This document shows positions 49,201 to 57,796 of a stretch of 64,000 bases of DNA, one piece after another. Both the position numbers and the translations under genes were made by a program. This stretch comes from Streptomyces sp. NBC_01381 (lineage in GTDB: Bacteria; Actinomycetota; Actinomycetes; Streptomycetales; Streptomycetaceae): NCBI RefSeq assembly GCF_026340305.1, contig NZ_JAPEPI010000002.1, positions 806,001 to 870,000 of the forward strand. The letters run 5' to 3'. The notes under the pieces are model-generated. The model did not search any database. It was not told where the DNA came from and saw only the letters and a list, made by a program, of their open reading frames with translations. Numbering within the stretch: the stretch's first letter is position 1; every line of letters starts with the position of its first letter.

Positions 49201-50153
49201 ACCAGGCGGGCGACCTGCTCCTTGGCCGTACGCGTGCGCTGTTCGTTGGCGCCCTCGGCGGCCGACAGCTGCTTGGCCGCGGCCTCCTTCGCCTCGGCGA
49301 CGACCTTGTCGGCCTCCGTGCGCGCCTCGCGCAGCGCCGTCTCGGCCTCCGCCATCCGCTGCTCGGCGGCCCGGCTCGCCTCGGTGGCCTGACGGCGCGC
49401 CTGCTCGGACTCGGTGGCCGTGGTCGAGCGCAGGCTCTCCGCGTGGTCGGTGGCCTCCTGCGCCTGCGTCGACGCGGCGTTCAGGAGGCGCTCGGCGTCC
49501 GTGCGGGCCCGGCGCGTGATCGACTCGGCCTCCGCGCGGGCGGACTCGGCGTCGCTCGACATGCGCTGCCGCGCCTCTTCGGCGACGCGCTCGGCCTCGG
49601 CGCGGGCGGCGGCCAGGGCCTGGTCGGCCTCGGCGCGGGACTCGTCGAGCAGACGGCGCGCCTGCTGTTCCGTACGCGCGCGCAGCTGCTCGGCCCACGC
49701 CACGTTCTCGTTGACGTGCGACTCGACGGTCTGGCGGCGCTCGGACAGCTCCTGGTCGAGCTGCTGACGGCGCGACACCGCCTCGGAGTGCAGCTCGGAC
49801 TGGAGCCTGGCCTGCTGCTCGGCGTGCTCCTGGAGGATGCGCTGGGTCTGCGCCCTGGCGTCCCGCAGCTCGCGCTCGGCGTCCTGGCGCAGCTGATCGG
49901 CCTGGATCTGGGCGTTACGGAGCAACTGCTCGGCCTGGTAGCCGATGTCCGCGCCGTCATAGGCAGGGCGGGACGCGAGGTTGCGGCGCGCCTCGTGCAG
50001 CTTGGCGCGCAACACCTCGACCTGGTAGCCGAGGTCCTCGGCGTGCTGAACAGCCTTCTCTCGTTCGGTCTTCAGCCGGTCCATCTCGGCCTCGAACCGC
50101 GAAAGATGGTCCGTCTCAGCCCGCGAGCTCTCTTGGCGTTCGTAGCCCCGCAC
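46281..50153 (-). CDS. scy: Scy, giant coiled-coil polarity scaffold
   Basis: Scy assembles with DivIVA and FilP to mark new hyphal tips. The roughly 1290-residue protein begins VRGYERQES, followed by FEAEMDRLKTEREKAVQHAEDLGYQVEVLRAKLHEARRNLASRPAYDG. The rest is a long repetitive coiled coil of Ala-Glu-Ala-Glu-Arg units with a roughly 51-residue periodicity; the last 40 residues are Gly/Ser-rich. S. coelicolor Scy is about 1326 residues. GTG was chosen because GGATGGGA lies 7 bases upstream and the sequence begins as expected; an ATG 10 codons earlier gives 1300 residues. The long plus-strand ORFs over this gene are antisense artefacts of Glu/Ala codon bias. Confidence 0.96.
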   Translation of the reverse strand: MRGYERQESSRAETDHLSRFEAEMDRLKTEREKAVQHAEDLGYQVEVLRAKLHEARRNLASRPAYDGADIGYQAEQLLRNAQIQADQLRQDAERELRDARAQTQRILQEHAEQQARLQSELHSEAVSRRQQLDQELSERRQTVESHVNENVAWAEQLRARTEQQARRLLDESRAEADQALAAARAEAERVAEEARQRMSSDAESARAEAESITRRARTDAERLLNAASTQAQEATDHAESLRSTTATESEQARRQATEASRAAEQRMAEAETALREARTEADKVVAEAKEAAAKQLSAAEGANEQRTRTAKEQVARLVGEATKEAEATKAEAEQVVADARAEAEKLIKDAGEKARTITAEETAGQLAKAARTAEDVLDKASKDAKETTKSATEEAERIRSEAEAEADRLRGEAHDIAEQLKGAAKDDTKEYRAKTVELQEEARRLRGEAEQLRADAVAEGERIRGEARREAVQKIEEAAKSAEELLAKAKADADELKSAATTESERVRTEAIERATTLRKQAEETLERTRAEAERHREEAAEQAEATKSEAEDAARALHDETERAIAARKSEAADELTRLHTEAEERLAAAEQALTDARAEAERIRKEAADETDRLRTEAAERIRTLQAQAETEAERLRTEAASDASQARAEGENVAVRLRSEAAAEAERLKSEAQESADRVRAEAATAAERISTEAAEALSAAQEEAARRHREAEETLSSARGEADQERERAREQSEELLASARKRVEEAQAEAVRLVEEADRRATEMVSSAEQTAQSVRDSVAGLHESAQDEVAGLRSAAEHAAERTRTEAQEEADRVRADAYAERERATEDANRTRREANDEAEAAKSLAERTVSDAIAEAERLRSEASEIAQRSRTEASDAIASAEQDASRTRADAREDANRIRSDAANQADQLIGEARGEAERLQTETTAEADRQRTDSVAKAEKLISDATGDAERLRADAAETVGSAQQHAERIRSESERVKAEAAAEAERLTSQAREEAERTLDEARQAANKRRSEAAEQVDTLITEAAAEAEKLTSDAQEKALKATTDAEAQADTMVGAARTEADRLVSEATVEGNSAVEKARTDADELLVGARRDATAIRERSEEQRDRLTAEIEELHERARRESAEAMKSAGERCDALVKAAEEQRAEAEAKAKELVSDASSEAAKVRISAVKKAEGLLKEAETKVAGLVRDAERVTAEAEAEAERMVSEGKRELEVLVRRREDINAEISRVQDVLEALESFEAPAAGAKPPSNGGSGTGGVKAGAAAGSTRSGGKTSEG

Positions 50154-50384
50154 TGCGCGGTCCCATCCGTCCCCTGGTCGCAAGTCCTGAAGTACGAGCC
50201 CTGTCCATCCGCCGAACGGGGCCCCCGGGGAATGGTGTCAGATCAACAGCGGAGCATGGGCTGCTGCCCCGACGCTCGTCCCCCGAAACCCGGACCCCGG
50301 CACGCGGCCGCCCAGCGTACGGACGACCGGCCGCCCAGACTTCGGACGGCCGACCCCAACCTTACCGGCCCAAGTATGCGGAGG

Positions 50385-50825
50385 TCAGTGCTCCGGTGAC
50401 TCCTGAGCTGCCGAGGTGACGAGTTCGGTCAGCACGCCGTGGCAGTCCTTGGGGTGCAGGAAGGTGATGCGCGACCCCATCGACCCGATCCGGGGCTCCT
50501 GATAAAGGACTCGTACGCCCTTGTCCTTGATGGCCGCGGCGTCGCCGTCCACGTCAGCGGTGCCGAAGGCGATGTGGTGCACACCCTCGCCGTTCTTGGC
50601 CAGCCACTTGCCCACGGCGGAGTCGTCGCGGGTGGGTTCGAGGAGTTGCAGGTAGGAAGCCCCGCCGTCACTCGTCTCATTGATCTTGAGCATGGCCTCG
50701 CGTACGCCCTGCTCTTCGTTGACTTCGGTGTGGAAGACCGTGAAGCCGTAAGTCTCCCGGTAGAACTCGACGGTCTTGTCGAGGTCGAAACAGGCGATCC
50801 CGATGTGATCGATTCGCGTCAGCAT
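50385..50825 (-). CDS. mce: Methylmalonyl-CoA epimerase
   Basis: It interconverts (2R)- and (2S)-methylmalonyl-CoA. The 146-residue vicinal-oxygen-chelate protein has the two expected halves: IDHIGIACFDLD and GVHHIAFGTADV with the metal-binding His residues, plus Gln in YLQLLEP and Glu near the C-terminus (GVLTELV). ATG at the family N-terminus. It works between propionyl-CoA carboxylase and methylmalonyl-CoA mutase, the enzyme chaperoned by the nearby MeaB. Confidence 0.95.
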   Translation of the reverse strand: MLTRIDHIGIACFDLDKTVEFYRETYGFTVFHTEVNEEQGVREAMLKINETSDGGASYLQLLEPTRDDSAVGKWLAKNGEGVHHIAFGTADVDGDAAAIKDKGVRVLYQEPRIGSMGSRITFLHPKDCHGVLTELVTSAAQESPEH

Positions 50826-50960
50826 GGTTTAAGTGCAGCCCTTCCGGCGGCGATTACGCAACGTGCGCGCGATCACACCCAGGCCCCGATGACGCACGCC
50901 GTACCGCTCAGTACATTCAAGTAAACCCTCATTAACCTCTCCTCCCAAGGGGCCGTTCAC

Positions 50961-52163
50961 ATGTCTGGAACGACCGGTACCACCTCAGTGATCGTCGCGG
51001 GCGCGCGCACGCCCATGGGCCGCCTGCTCGGCTCCCTGAAGTCCTTCTCCGGCGCCGACCTGGGCGGCTTCGCCATCAAGGCCGCGCTCGACCGGGCCGG
51101 CATCGGCGGCGACCAGGTTCAGTACGTGATCATGGGCCAGGTGCTCACCGCCGGGGCAGGGCAGATCCCGGCACGGCAGGCCGCCGTCAAGGCGGGCATC
51201 CCCATGAACGTCCCCGCACTCACCGTCAACAAGGTGTGTCTCTCCGGGCTCGACGCGATCGCGCTCGCCGACCAGCTGATCCGCGCCGGCGAGTTCGACA
51301 TCGTCGTCGCCGGCGGCCAGGAGTCGATGACCAACGCGCCGCACCTGCTCCCCAAGTCCCGCGAGGGCTACAAGTACGGCGCGATCGAGATGCTCGACTC
51401 GATGGCGTACGACGGTCTGACCGACTCCTTCGAGAACATCGCCATGGGCGAGTCCACGGAGAAGCACAACACCCGCCTGGGCATCGCACGCCCCGAGCAG
51501 GACGCGATCGCCGCCGCCTCCCACCAGCGTGCCGCGGCCGCCCAGAAGAACGGCATCTTCGAGGCCGAGATCACCCCGGTCGAGATCCCGCAGCGCAAGG
51601 GCGACCCGGTCCTCTTCGCCAAGGACGAGGGCATCCGCGCCGAGACGACCACCGAGTCCCTGGGCAAGCTGCGCCCCGCCTTCGCCAAGGACGGCACGAT
51701 CACCGCGGGCACGTCCTCGCAGATCTCCGACGGCGCGGCCGCGGTCGTGGTCATGTCCAAGGCCAAGGCCGAGGAGCTTGGCCTTGACTGGATCGCCGAG
51801 ATCGGGGCGCACGGCAACGTGGCCGGCCCGGACAACTCGCTCCAGTCGCAGCCGTCCAACGCCATCCAGCACGCCCTGAAGAAGGAGGGCCTGGCGGTCG
51901 AGGACCTGGACCTGATCGAGATCAACGAGGCCTTCGCCGCGGTCGCGGTGCAGTCAATGAAGGACCTCGGGGTGTCCTCGGAAAAGGTGAACGTCAACGG
52001 CGGGGCCATTGCTCTGGGTCACCCGATCGGGATGTCCGGCGCGCGGGTCGTGCTGCACCTCGCCCTGGAGCTGAAGCGGCGCGGCGGCGGCGTGGGCGCT
52101 GCGGCGCTGTGCGGTGGCGGTGGCCAGGGCGACGCGCTGATCGTGAAGGTGGCGAAGGCCTGA
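50961..52163 (+). CDS. Acetyl-CoA C-acetyltransferase (thiolase)
   Basis: It condenses two acetyl-CoA to acetoacetyl-CoA (or splits it). The 400 residues carry the N-terminal nucleophile Cys93 in NKVCLSGLDAI, GGQESMTNAPHLLP, the His in NGGAIALGHPIGMSGARV, and the second catalytic Cys in ALCGGGGQGDALIV. AAGGGG precedes the ATG. It is divergent from mce and 51 bases upstream of meaB, a common arrangement in Streptomyces. Together with the hydroxybutyryl-CoA dehydrogenase it can provide butyryl-type precursors. Confidence 0.95.
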   Translation: MSGTTGTTSVIVAGARTPMGRLLGSLKSFSGADLGGFAIKAALDRAGIGGDQVQYVIMGQVLTAGAGQIPARQAAVKAGIPMNVPALTVNKVCLSGLDAIALADQLIRAGEFDIVVAGGQESMTNAPHLLPKSREGYKYGAIEMLDSMAYDGLTDSFENIAMGESTEKHNTRLGIARPEQDAIAAASHQRAAAAQKNGIFEAEITPVEIPQRKGDPVLFAKDEGIRAETTTESLGKLRPAFAKDGTITAGTSSQISDGAAAVVVMSKAKAEELGLDWIAEIGAHGNVAGPDNSLQSQPSNAIQHALKKEGLAVEDLDLIEINEAFAAVAVQSMKDLGVSSEKVNVNGGAIALGHPIGMSGARVVLHLALELKRRGGGVGAAALCGGGGQGDALIVKVAKA

Positions 52164-52214
52164 CGCGTTGCCGCGTGCACACCTTCCCTACGTCTTGGAA
52201 CGGAGCTGTCTGAC

Positions 52215-53171
52215 ATGCAGGACGTCCCCTCCCTGGTGGCGCAGGCCCGCGAGGGCAGGCCGCGGGCCGTGGCCCGGCTGATCTCACTGGTCGAGGGGGC
52301 GTCACCGCAGCTCCGTGAGGTCATGGCGGCGCTGGCTCCGCTGGCGGGCCATGCGTACGTGGTGGGCCTCACCGGTTCGCCCGGTGTCGGCAAGTCGACT
52401 TCGACGTCGGCGCTGGTGTCGGCGTACCGGCGGGCGGGGAAGCGGGTCGGCGTCCTGGCCGTCGACCCTTCCTCCCCCTTCTCCGGGGGCGCCCTGCTCG
52501 GCGACCGGGTCCGCATGTCGGAGCACGCGTCCGACCCCGGCGTCTACATCCGCTCGATGGCGACGCGGGGCCACCTCGGCGGCCTCGCGTGGTCGGCACC
52601 GCAGGCGATCCGCGTCCTGGACGCGGCGGGCTGCGACGTGATCCTGGTCGAGACGGTGGGCGTCGGCCAGTCCGAGGTGGAGATCGCCTCGCAGGCGGAC
52701 ACGTCGGTGGTGCTTCTGGCGCCCGGCATGGGCGACGGAATCCAGGCGGCGAAGGCCGGAATCCTGGAGATCGGCGATGTGTACGTCGTGAACAAGGCGG
52801 ACCGTGATGGCGCGGACGCGACGGCGCGCGAGCTGAACCACATGCTGGGCCTCGGGGAGTCCCGCGGCGCGGGGGATTGGCGCCCGCCCATCGTGAAGAC
52901 GGTGGCCGCGCGGGGCGAGGGGATCGACGAGGTCGTCGAGGCCCTGGAGAAGCACCGGGCGTGGATGGAGGAGCGGGGCGTCCTCGCGGAGCGCCGGGCG
53001 GCGCGGGCCGCCCGTGAGGTGGAGACCATCGCGGTGACGGCCCTGCGGGAGCGGATCGCGGATCTGCACGGCGACCGGCGTCTCTCGGCGCTGGCGGAGC
53101 GGATCGTCGCGGGCGAGCTGGATCCCTATGCGGCGGCGGACGAGCTGGTCGCGGGGCTGACTTCGGGCTGA
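52215..53171 (+). CDS. meaB: Methylmalonyl-CoA mutase-associated GTPase MeaB
   Basis: A G3E-family GTPase that loads and protects the adenosylcobalamin of methylmalonyl-CoA or isobutyryl-CoA mutase. The 318 residues show G1 GSPGVGKST (55-63), the AVDPSSPFSGGALLGDRVRM switch region, ETVGVGQSE (G3), and NKAD (G4), then a helical C-terminus. Normal length. Context with mce and the PduO-type adenosyltransferase supports a B12-dependent acyl-CoA pathway; the mutase itself is not in this window. Confidence 0.96.
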   Translation: MQDVPSLVAQAREGRPRAVARLISLVEGASPQLREVMAALAPLAGHAYVVGLTGSPGVGKSTSTSALVSAYRRAGKRVGVLAVDPSSPFSGGALLGDRVRMSEHASDPGVYIRSMATRGHLGGLAWSAPQAIRVLDAAGCDVILVETVGVGQSEVEIASQADTSVVLLAPGMGDGIQAAKAGILEIGDVYVVNKADRDGADATARELNHMLGLGESRGAGDWRPPIVKTVAARGEGIDEVVEALEKHRAWMEERGVLAERRAARAAREVETIAVTALRERIADLHGDRRLSALAERIVAGELDPYAAADELVAGLTSG

Positions 53172-53289
53172 GGGTGCTGGCGCGGGCGCCCGGCTGACCT
53201 TGGGCTGGTCCCGCGGTGCCCGCAGGGCGGGCTGGGGCTGCCCCTGAGCCGGGCGGGTGCCGGGGGTTTCCCCGCTCCGCGGTCGGTCT

Positions 53290-53338
53290 CCCACCCACCC
53301 GCCCGATCCCCTGCGGGGTAATCGGGTGGGCGGGCGGG
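53290..53338. repeat. Long GC-rich hairpin downstream of meaB
   Basis: An 18-base arm of CCC-ACCC repeats ending in CCCGAT pairs with its near-complement starting ATCGGGTGGG across a 13-base loop. A second hairpin (TCCGCCGC with GCGGCGG) follows at about 53343-53361. It resembles a REP-like intergenic element in the 279-base gap. Confidence 0.6.
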
Positions 53339-53389
53339 AAAGGTCCGCCGCGGAGCGGCGGCTTGGTGCCCGGCGCCAAGGAGCACGAA

Positions 53390-53428
53390 ACGGGGCCCGC
53401 CCTCCGGGGGAGAGAGCGCGGGCCCCGT
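53390..53428. terminator. Terminator between meaB and the PepSY gene
   Basis: ACGGGGCCCGC pairs with GCGGGCCCCGT over 11 bp. It lies between two convergent genes. Confidence 0.8.
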
Positions 53429-53450
53429 GGTTCAAGCGGCAGGTACGACG

Positions 53451-54134
<684 letters not shown>

Positions 54135-54269
54135 GAGGGTTCCTCCCGAGTCGGTCCGACCGTTCAGCGGCCGTTCGCTTTCGACGAGGAACAATCTGGC
54201 TGAGTGATGCTGAAGCCAGCCTGAAGGTGCCTGAAGAACTCTTCAGGTTCGCTCTGGGACCCTGAGCGC

Positions 54270-54953
54270 ATGCGTTTGTTGATCGTGGAGGACGAGAAGC
54301 GGCTTGCCCTGTCGCTCGCCAAGGGCCTGACCGCCGAGGGCTACGCCGTCGACGTCGTCCACGACGGCGTCGACGGACTGCACCGCGCGAGCGAGGGAAC
54401 GTACGACCTGGTCATCCTCGACATCATGCTCCCGGGCATGAACGGCTACCGCGTCTGCGCCACCCTGCGCGCGGCCGGTCACGACGTACCGATCCTGATG
54501 CTCACCGCGAAGGACGGCGAGTACGACGAGGCCGAGGGGCTCGACACGGGCGCCGACGACTACCTCACCAAGCCCTTCTCGTACGTCGTGCTCGTGGCCC
54601 GCGTGAAGGCGCTGCTGCGCCGCCGCGGCAACGCGGGCCCGTCCCCGGTCCACACCCTCGGAGACCTGAAGGTCGACACCGCCGCGCGCCGCGTCTTCCG
54701 CGGTGGCGACGGCAACGACGACGGCGATGAAGTGACGCTCACCGCAAAGGAGTTCGCCGTCCTGGAGCAGCTCGTCCTGCGCCGGGGCGAGGTGGTCTCC
54801 AAGGGCGAGATCCTGGAGCATGTCTGGGACTTCGCGTACGAGGGCGACCCCAACATCGTCGAGGTGTACGTGAGTGCCCTGCGGCGCAAGCTGGGGGCGC
54901 GGCTGATCAAGACGGTGCGCGGCGCCGGCTACCGCCTGGAGGCCCCCCGATGA
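54270..54953 (+). CDS. OmpR/PhoB-type response regulator
   Basis: A 227-residue regulator. The receiver has acidic residues E7/D8, phospho-acceptor Asp51 (LVILDIMLPG), LTAKD and KPF. A winged-helix DNA-binding domain from about residue 130 shows LTAKEFAVLEQLVLRRGEVVSKGEILEHVWDF and IVEVYVSALRRKLG, with TVRGAGYRLE at the end. Its stop overlaps the kinase start by 4 bases. The divergent PepSY gene is a likely target or co-sensor. Confidence 0.93.
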   Translation: MRLLIVEDEKRLALSLAKGLTAEGYAVDVVHDGVDGLHRASEGTYDLVILDIMLPGMNGYRVCATLRAAGHDVPILMLTAKDGEYDEAEGLDTGADDYLTKPFSYVVLVARVKALLRRRGNAGPSPVHTLGDLKVDTAARRVFRGGDGNDDGDEVTLTAKEFAVLEQLVLRRGEVVSKGEILEHVWDFAYEGDPNIVEVYVSALRRKLGARLIKTVRGAGYRLEAPR

Positions 54954-56386
54954 GCCGCTTGTTCAGTTCGGTCCGGGCCAGAGCCACCCTCGGCGCGAGC
55001 CTCGTCGTCGCGGTCGCGCTGGTCGCGGCGGGCGCCGCCGTGCTGCTCTCGCTGCGGTTCAGTCTCATCGGCGAGGCGGAGTCCGACGCGGATTCGGCGG
55101 CCCGGCGACTGGCCTCGCAGATCACCGCCGACATCGCGTACGACAAGCTGGATCTGCCCGAGGGCGAGGACAACCCCGTGCAGATCGTCGACGCCGACGG
55201 CCGACTGGTCGCGGCCAGCGAGGACCTGGAGCGCATCAGCGGCACGGGCACCGCCGCGGTCAAGCCCGAGCAGGCGTCCCCCGCGCCCGGCGGCGACGAT
55301 GACGATGACGACGACAGCGCGGAGGAAGCGCTCGAACGCGGTGAGCTGTCCGACGACAAGAAGTTCACCGACGGCTCGGCGACCGTCGACGGCGAGACGG
55401 AGGACTACCGCTTCGCCGAGGTCGAGGTGAGCGTCGAGAAGAAGGGCGATCTCACCGTTTACGCGGGCGGCTCGCTGGAGTCCCAACAGAGCGCGATGTC
55501 AACGGCGTTGACATCCCTGCTCATCGGCTTCCCGCTGCTGCTCGCCGTGATCGCCGCGGTGACCTGGCTGGTCACGCGGCGCGCCCTGCGCCCGGTGGAC
55601 GCGATCCGCTCCGAGATGGCGGCGATCACTGCCTCGGAGGACCTCGCGCGGCGTGTGCCCGAGCCGGACACGCATGACGAGGTCGCCCGCCTGGCCCGGA
55701 CCACGAACGAGACGCTCGCCGCCCTGCAGGCGTCGGTGGAACGCCAGCGCCGCTTCGTCGCCGACGCCTCGCACGAACTGCGCAGCCCCATCGCGTCCTT
55801 GCGCACCCAGCTCGAAGTGGGCGCGGCACACCCGGAGTTGCTGGATGTGGACGGCGCCGTCGAGGACACCGTGCGCCTTCAGGAGCTGGCCGCCGACCTG
55901 CTCCTGCTCGCCCGCCTGGACGCCGGGGAGAAGCCCGGCGCGACGCGGGTGGACCTGGCGGCCCTCGCCCGCGAGGAGCTGTCCCAGCGGACGAGGGACC
56001 GCGTCGAGGTGCGGACTGACCTGTCGGGCGCCGAAGTCGCCGGATCGCGCGGCCAGTTGGCGCGCGTGCTCGGCAACCTCGTGAACAACGCGCAGCGCCA
56101 CGCCCGTACCCACGTCACGGTCGCCACCCGTGCCGAAGGGGCCTGGGCGGTCCTCGCGGTCTCAGACGACGGGGCCGGTGTGCCGGAGAGCGAGCGCGAG
56201 CACGTCTTCGAGCGCTTCGTACGGCTCGACGACGCACGCACCCGTGATGACGGCGGGGCCGGTCTGGGCCTCGCCATCGCGCGGGACGTGGCCGAACGGC
56301 ACGGCGGCACGCTCACGGTCCAGGAGGCTCCCGGCGGGGGAGCGCTCTTCGAACTCAGGGTGCCCCTCGCGCCGCGGTCCGGCTGA
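54950..56386 (+). CDS. OmpR-type sensor histidine kinase with acidic extracytoplasmic domain
   Basis: A 478-residue kinase. Membrane helices lie at about 15-36 and 186-208, enclosing a roughly 150-residue extracytoplasmic domain that contains a run of seven Asp (116-122) and other acidic patches. Next come a HAMP region (TRRALRPVDAIRSEMAAITASEDL), HisKA with His275 (ADASHELRSPIASLRTQL), and HATPase boxes N (LGNLVNNAQRHA), G1/F (DDGAGVPESEREHVFERFVRLDDAR) and G2 (GAGLGLAIARDV). It is the partner of the preceding regulator and convergent with the MarR gene, leaving only 3 bases between stops. Confidence 0.93.
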   Translation: MSRLFSSVRARATLGASLVVAVALVAAGAAVLLSLRFSLIGEAESDADSAARRLASQITADIAYDKLDLPEGEDNPVQIVDADGRLVAASEDLERISGTGTAAVKPEQASPAPGGDDDDDDDSAEEALERGELSDDKKFTDGSATVDGETEDYRFAEVEVSVEKKGDLTVYAGGSLESQQSAMSTALTSLLIGFPLLLAVIAAVTWLVTRRALRPVDAIRSEMAAITASEDLARRVPEPDTHDEVARLARTTNETLAALQASVERQRRFVADASHELRSPIASLRTQLEVGAAHPELLDVDGAVEDTVRLQELAADLLLLARLDAGEKPGATRVDLAALAREELSQRTRDRVEVRTDLSGAEVAGSRGQLARVLGNLVNNAQRHARTHVTVATRAEGAWAVLAVSDDGAGVPESEREHVFERFVRLDDARTRDDGGAGLGLAIARDVAERHGGTLTVQEAPGGGALFELRVPLAPRSG

Positions 56387-56389
56387 GCG

Positions 56390-56866
56390 TCAGGGCTTGC
56401 CCCGTTGCGCGCGCAAGTGCTCCGCGATCGGGGTCAGTGCCTTGTGGAGCTCGCCGAGCGCCTCGGGCGAGATCAGATCGATGAAGTGCCGGCGGACCGA
56501 GGTCACGTGGTGCGGGGCGACCTTCTTCATGGTCTCCATGCCCTCGTCCGTGAGCACGGTGTAGAGGCCGCGCCGGTCGGACTCACAGTTCTCCCGGCGG
56601 ACCAGGCCCGCGTTCTCCATGCGGGTGATCTGATGGGACAGGCGGCTCTTGGACTGCAGCGTGGCGGCCGCGAGATCGCTCATACGCATCCGCTTCTCGT
56701 CCGACTCGGAGAGATGCACGAGGATGTCGTAGTCGTTCATGGTCAGGTTGAACGGCTGGAGGTCTTTCTCGAGCTGGTATGTCAGCATCCTGTTGACCTC
56801 CACGTGGGTGCGCCAGGCGCACTGTTCCTCGTTGGTCAGCCACTGCGGGGCCGTATCGGTCTCCAT
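56390..56866 (-). CDS. MarR family transcriptional regulator
   Basis: A 158-residue winged-helix protein: N-terminal dimerisation helix (NEEQCAWRTHVEVNRMLTYQLEKDLQPFNLTMNDYDILVHL), HTH (RMSDLAAATLQSKSRLSHQITRMENAGLVRR), wing (ENCESDRRGLYTVLTDEG) and C-terminal helices. Cys28-type thiols are few: only CAW and NCES, so redox sensing is possible but not evident. ATG chosen at METDTAPQWL; upstream frame extension has no homology. It lies downstream of the AIM24 genes on the same strand. Confidence 0.92.
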   Translation of the reverse strand: METDTAPQWLTNEEQCAWRTHVEVNRMLTYQLEKDLQPFNLTMNDYDILVHLSESDEKRMRMSDLAAATLQSKSRLSHQITRMENAGLVRRENCESDRRGLYTVLTDEGMETMKKVAPHHVTSVRRHFIDLISPEALGELHKALTPIAEHLRAQRGKP

Positions 56867-56986
56867 GAAATCGATTCTACCTAAGAAGTTGAAAGGTGAA
56901 CGAATGGGGGTGTGTGACACGCGCCTCTCACCCTCCATGTCACGGAGGGGCACAGACGTTCGTCGTCACACTCCGCAGACTACCGC

Positions 56987-57796
56987 TCACAGGCCGAAGC
57001 GACGCTGGAGGTCCCCCAGTTGTCCGGGAAGGCGTGGTTGTCCCGGCTGCTGTCCGTGTTGACCGGGTGCACCCCCGGCGCCCGGCACCCCCGCCTGTTG
57101 CGGCACCGCACCCGTCGCCTGGTCTGCCATGAGCATCTCCGAGGACTGCAGCAGCACCGTCCCCGCCCCCACGAACTCGAACTGGTGCTCCTCGCCCGAG
57201 GTCCCGCCGATCCCGGTCAGTGCCCGCACGCCCCCGATGACCCCCGTCAGGTATCCGTGGTCGTAGTGATGGCAGGGCGAAGGGCAGTCCGCCCAGCCCA
57301 CGAGGGCCTGCGGATCGACGCGGATCGGCGGCTCCATGAACACCACAGGACCGTTCGACGCGGCCACGAACTTTCCGGATCCGATCAGGGTCAGGAAGCC
57401 CGGAACGATTGATTGCTTCAGGGCGAGAGTTGGCTGAAAAGCGAGGAGGTTGCCCGAGCGAATGGTCAGGTTGCCGTCCTCGAGGTCGTACGAATTCACA
57501 TCGAAGGCCCGGTCGGCGAGGAGCATCTTGCCCTGGCCCTCCGCCACGACCCAGTCGCTCGCGTGCAGGGGCGAATGGAAACTCGTGCGCACCAGGCGGT
57601 CCAGGCGGCCGTGCCCGATGCCGTTGAAGTCGATCGACCCGTAGTAGGCGATCATCTTCCCCTTCTGCAGGAACCACTGGCTCCCCTTGAGCTCCACGCA
57701 GAACGTGTACGCGTTCACGCTGTCGTCGCTCGGCAGCGTCATCGGGTCGAACACCGTGTTCCCGGGGGGTCCGCCCGCGGGCATTGAGGGGGTCAC
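56987..57796 (-). CDS. AIM24 family protein, with Gly/Pro/Gln-rich C-terminus (third of three)
   Basis: A 269-residue protein of the AIM24 fold, a double beta-helix first named for a yeast mitochondrial inner-membrane protein. Recognisable blocks are VELKGSQWFLQKGKMIAYYGSIDF, LVRTSFHS, WVVAEGQGKMLLADRA, LEDGNLTIRSGNLLAFQP and FVGAGTVLLQSSE. It has no signal peptide. The 40-residue tail after the fold is rich in Gly, Pro and Gln (QQAGVPGAGGAPGQHGQQ). GTG start overlapping the stop of the upstream AIM24 gene by 4 bases. The function in bacteria is unknown. Confidence 0.87.
   Translation of the reverse strand: MTPSMPAGGPPGNTVFDPMTLPSDDSVNAYTFCVELKGSQWFLQKGKMIAYYGSIDFNGIGHGRLDRLVRTSFHSPLHASDWVVAEGQGKMLLADRAFDVNSYDLEDGNLTIRSGNLLAFQPTLALKQSIVPGFLTLIGSGKFVAASNGPVVFMEPPIRVDPQALVGWADCPSPCHHYDHGYLTGVIGGVRALTGIGGTSGEEHQFEFVGAGTVLLQSSEMLMADQATGAVPQQAGVPGAGGAPGQHGQQPGQPRLPGQLGDLQRRFGL

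Noticed and set aside
46281..50153. CRISPR-like regular repeats
   Set aside because: The periodicity belongs to coiled-coil coding sequence; units diverge and have no unique spacers.
47742..50399. 885-codon plus-strand ORF opposite scy
   Set aside because: It is a mirror of the Ala/Glu/Arg codon pattern of Scy, giving Leu/Arg/Gly repeats with no family resemblance and no Shine-Dalgarno.
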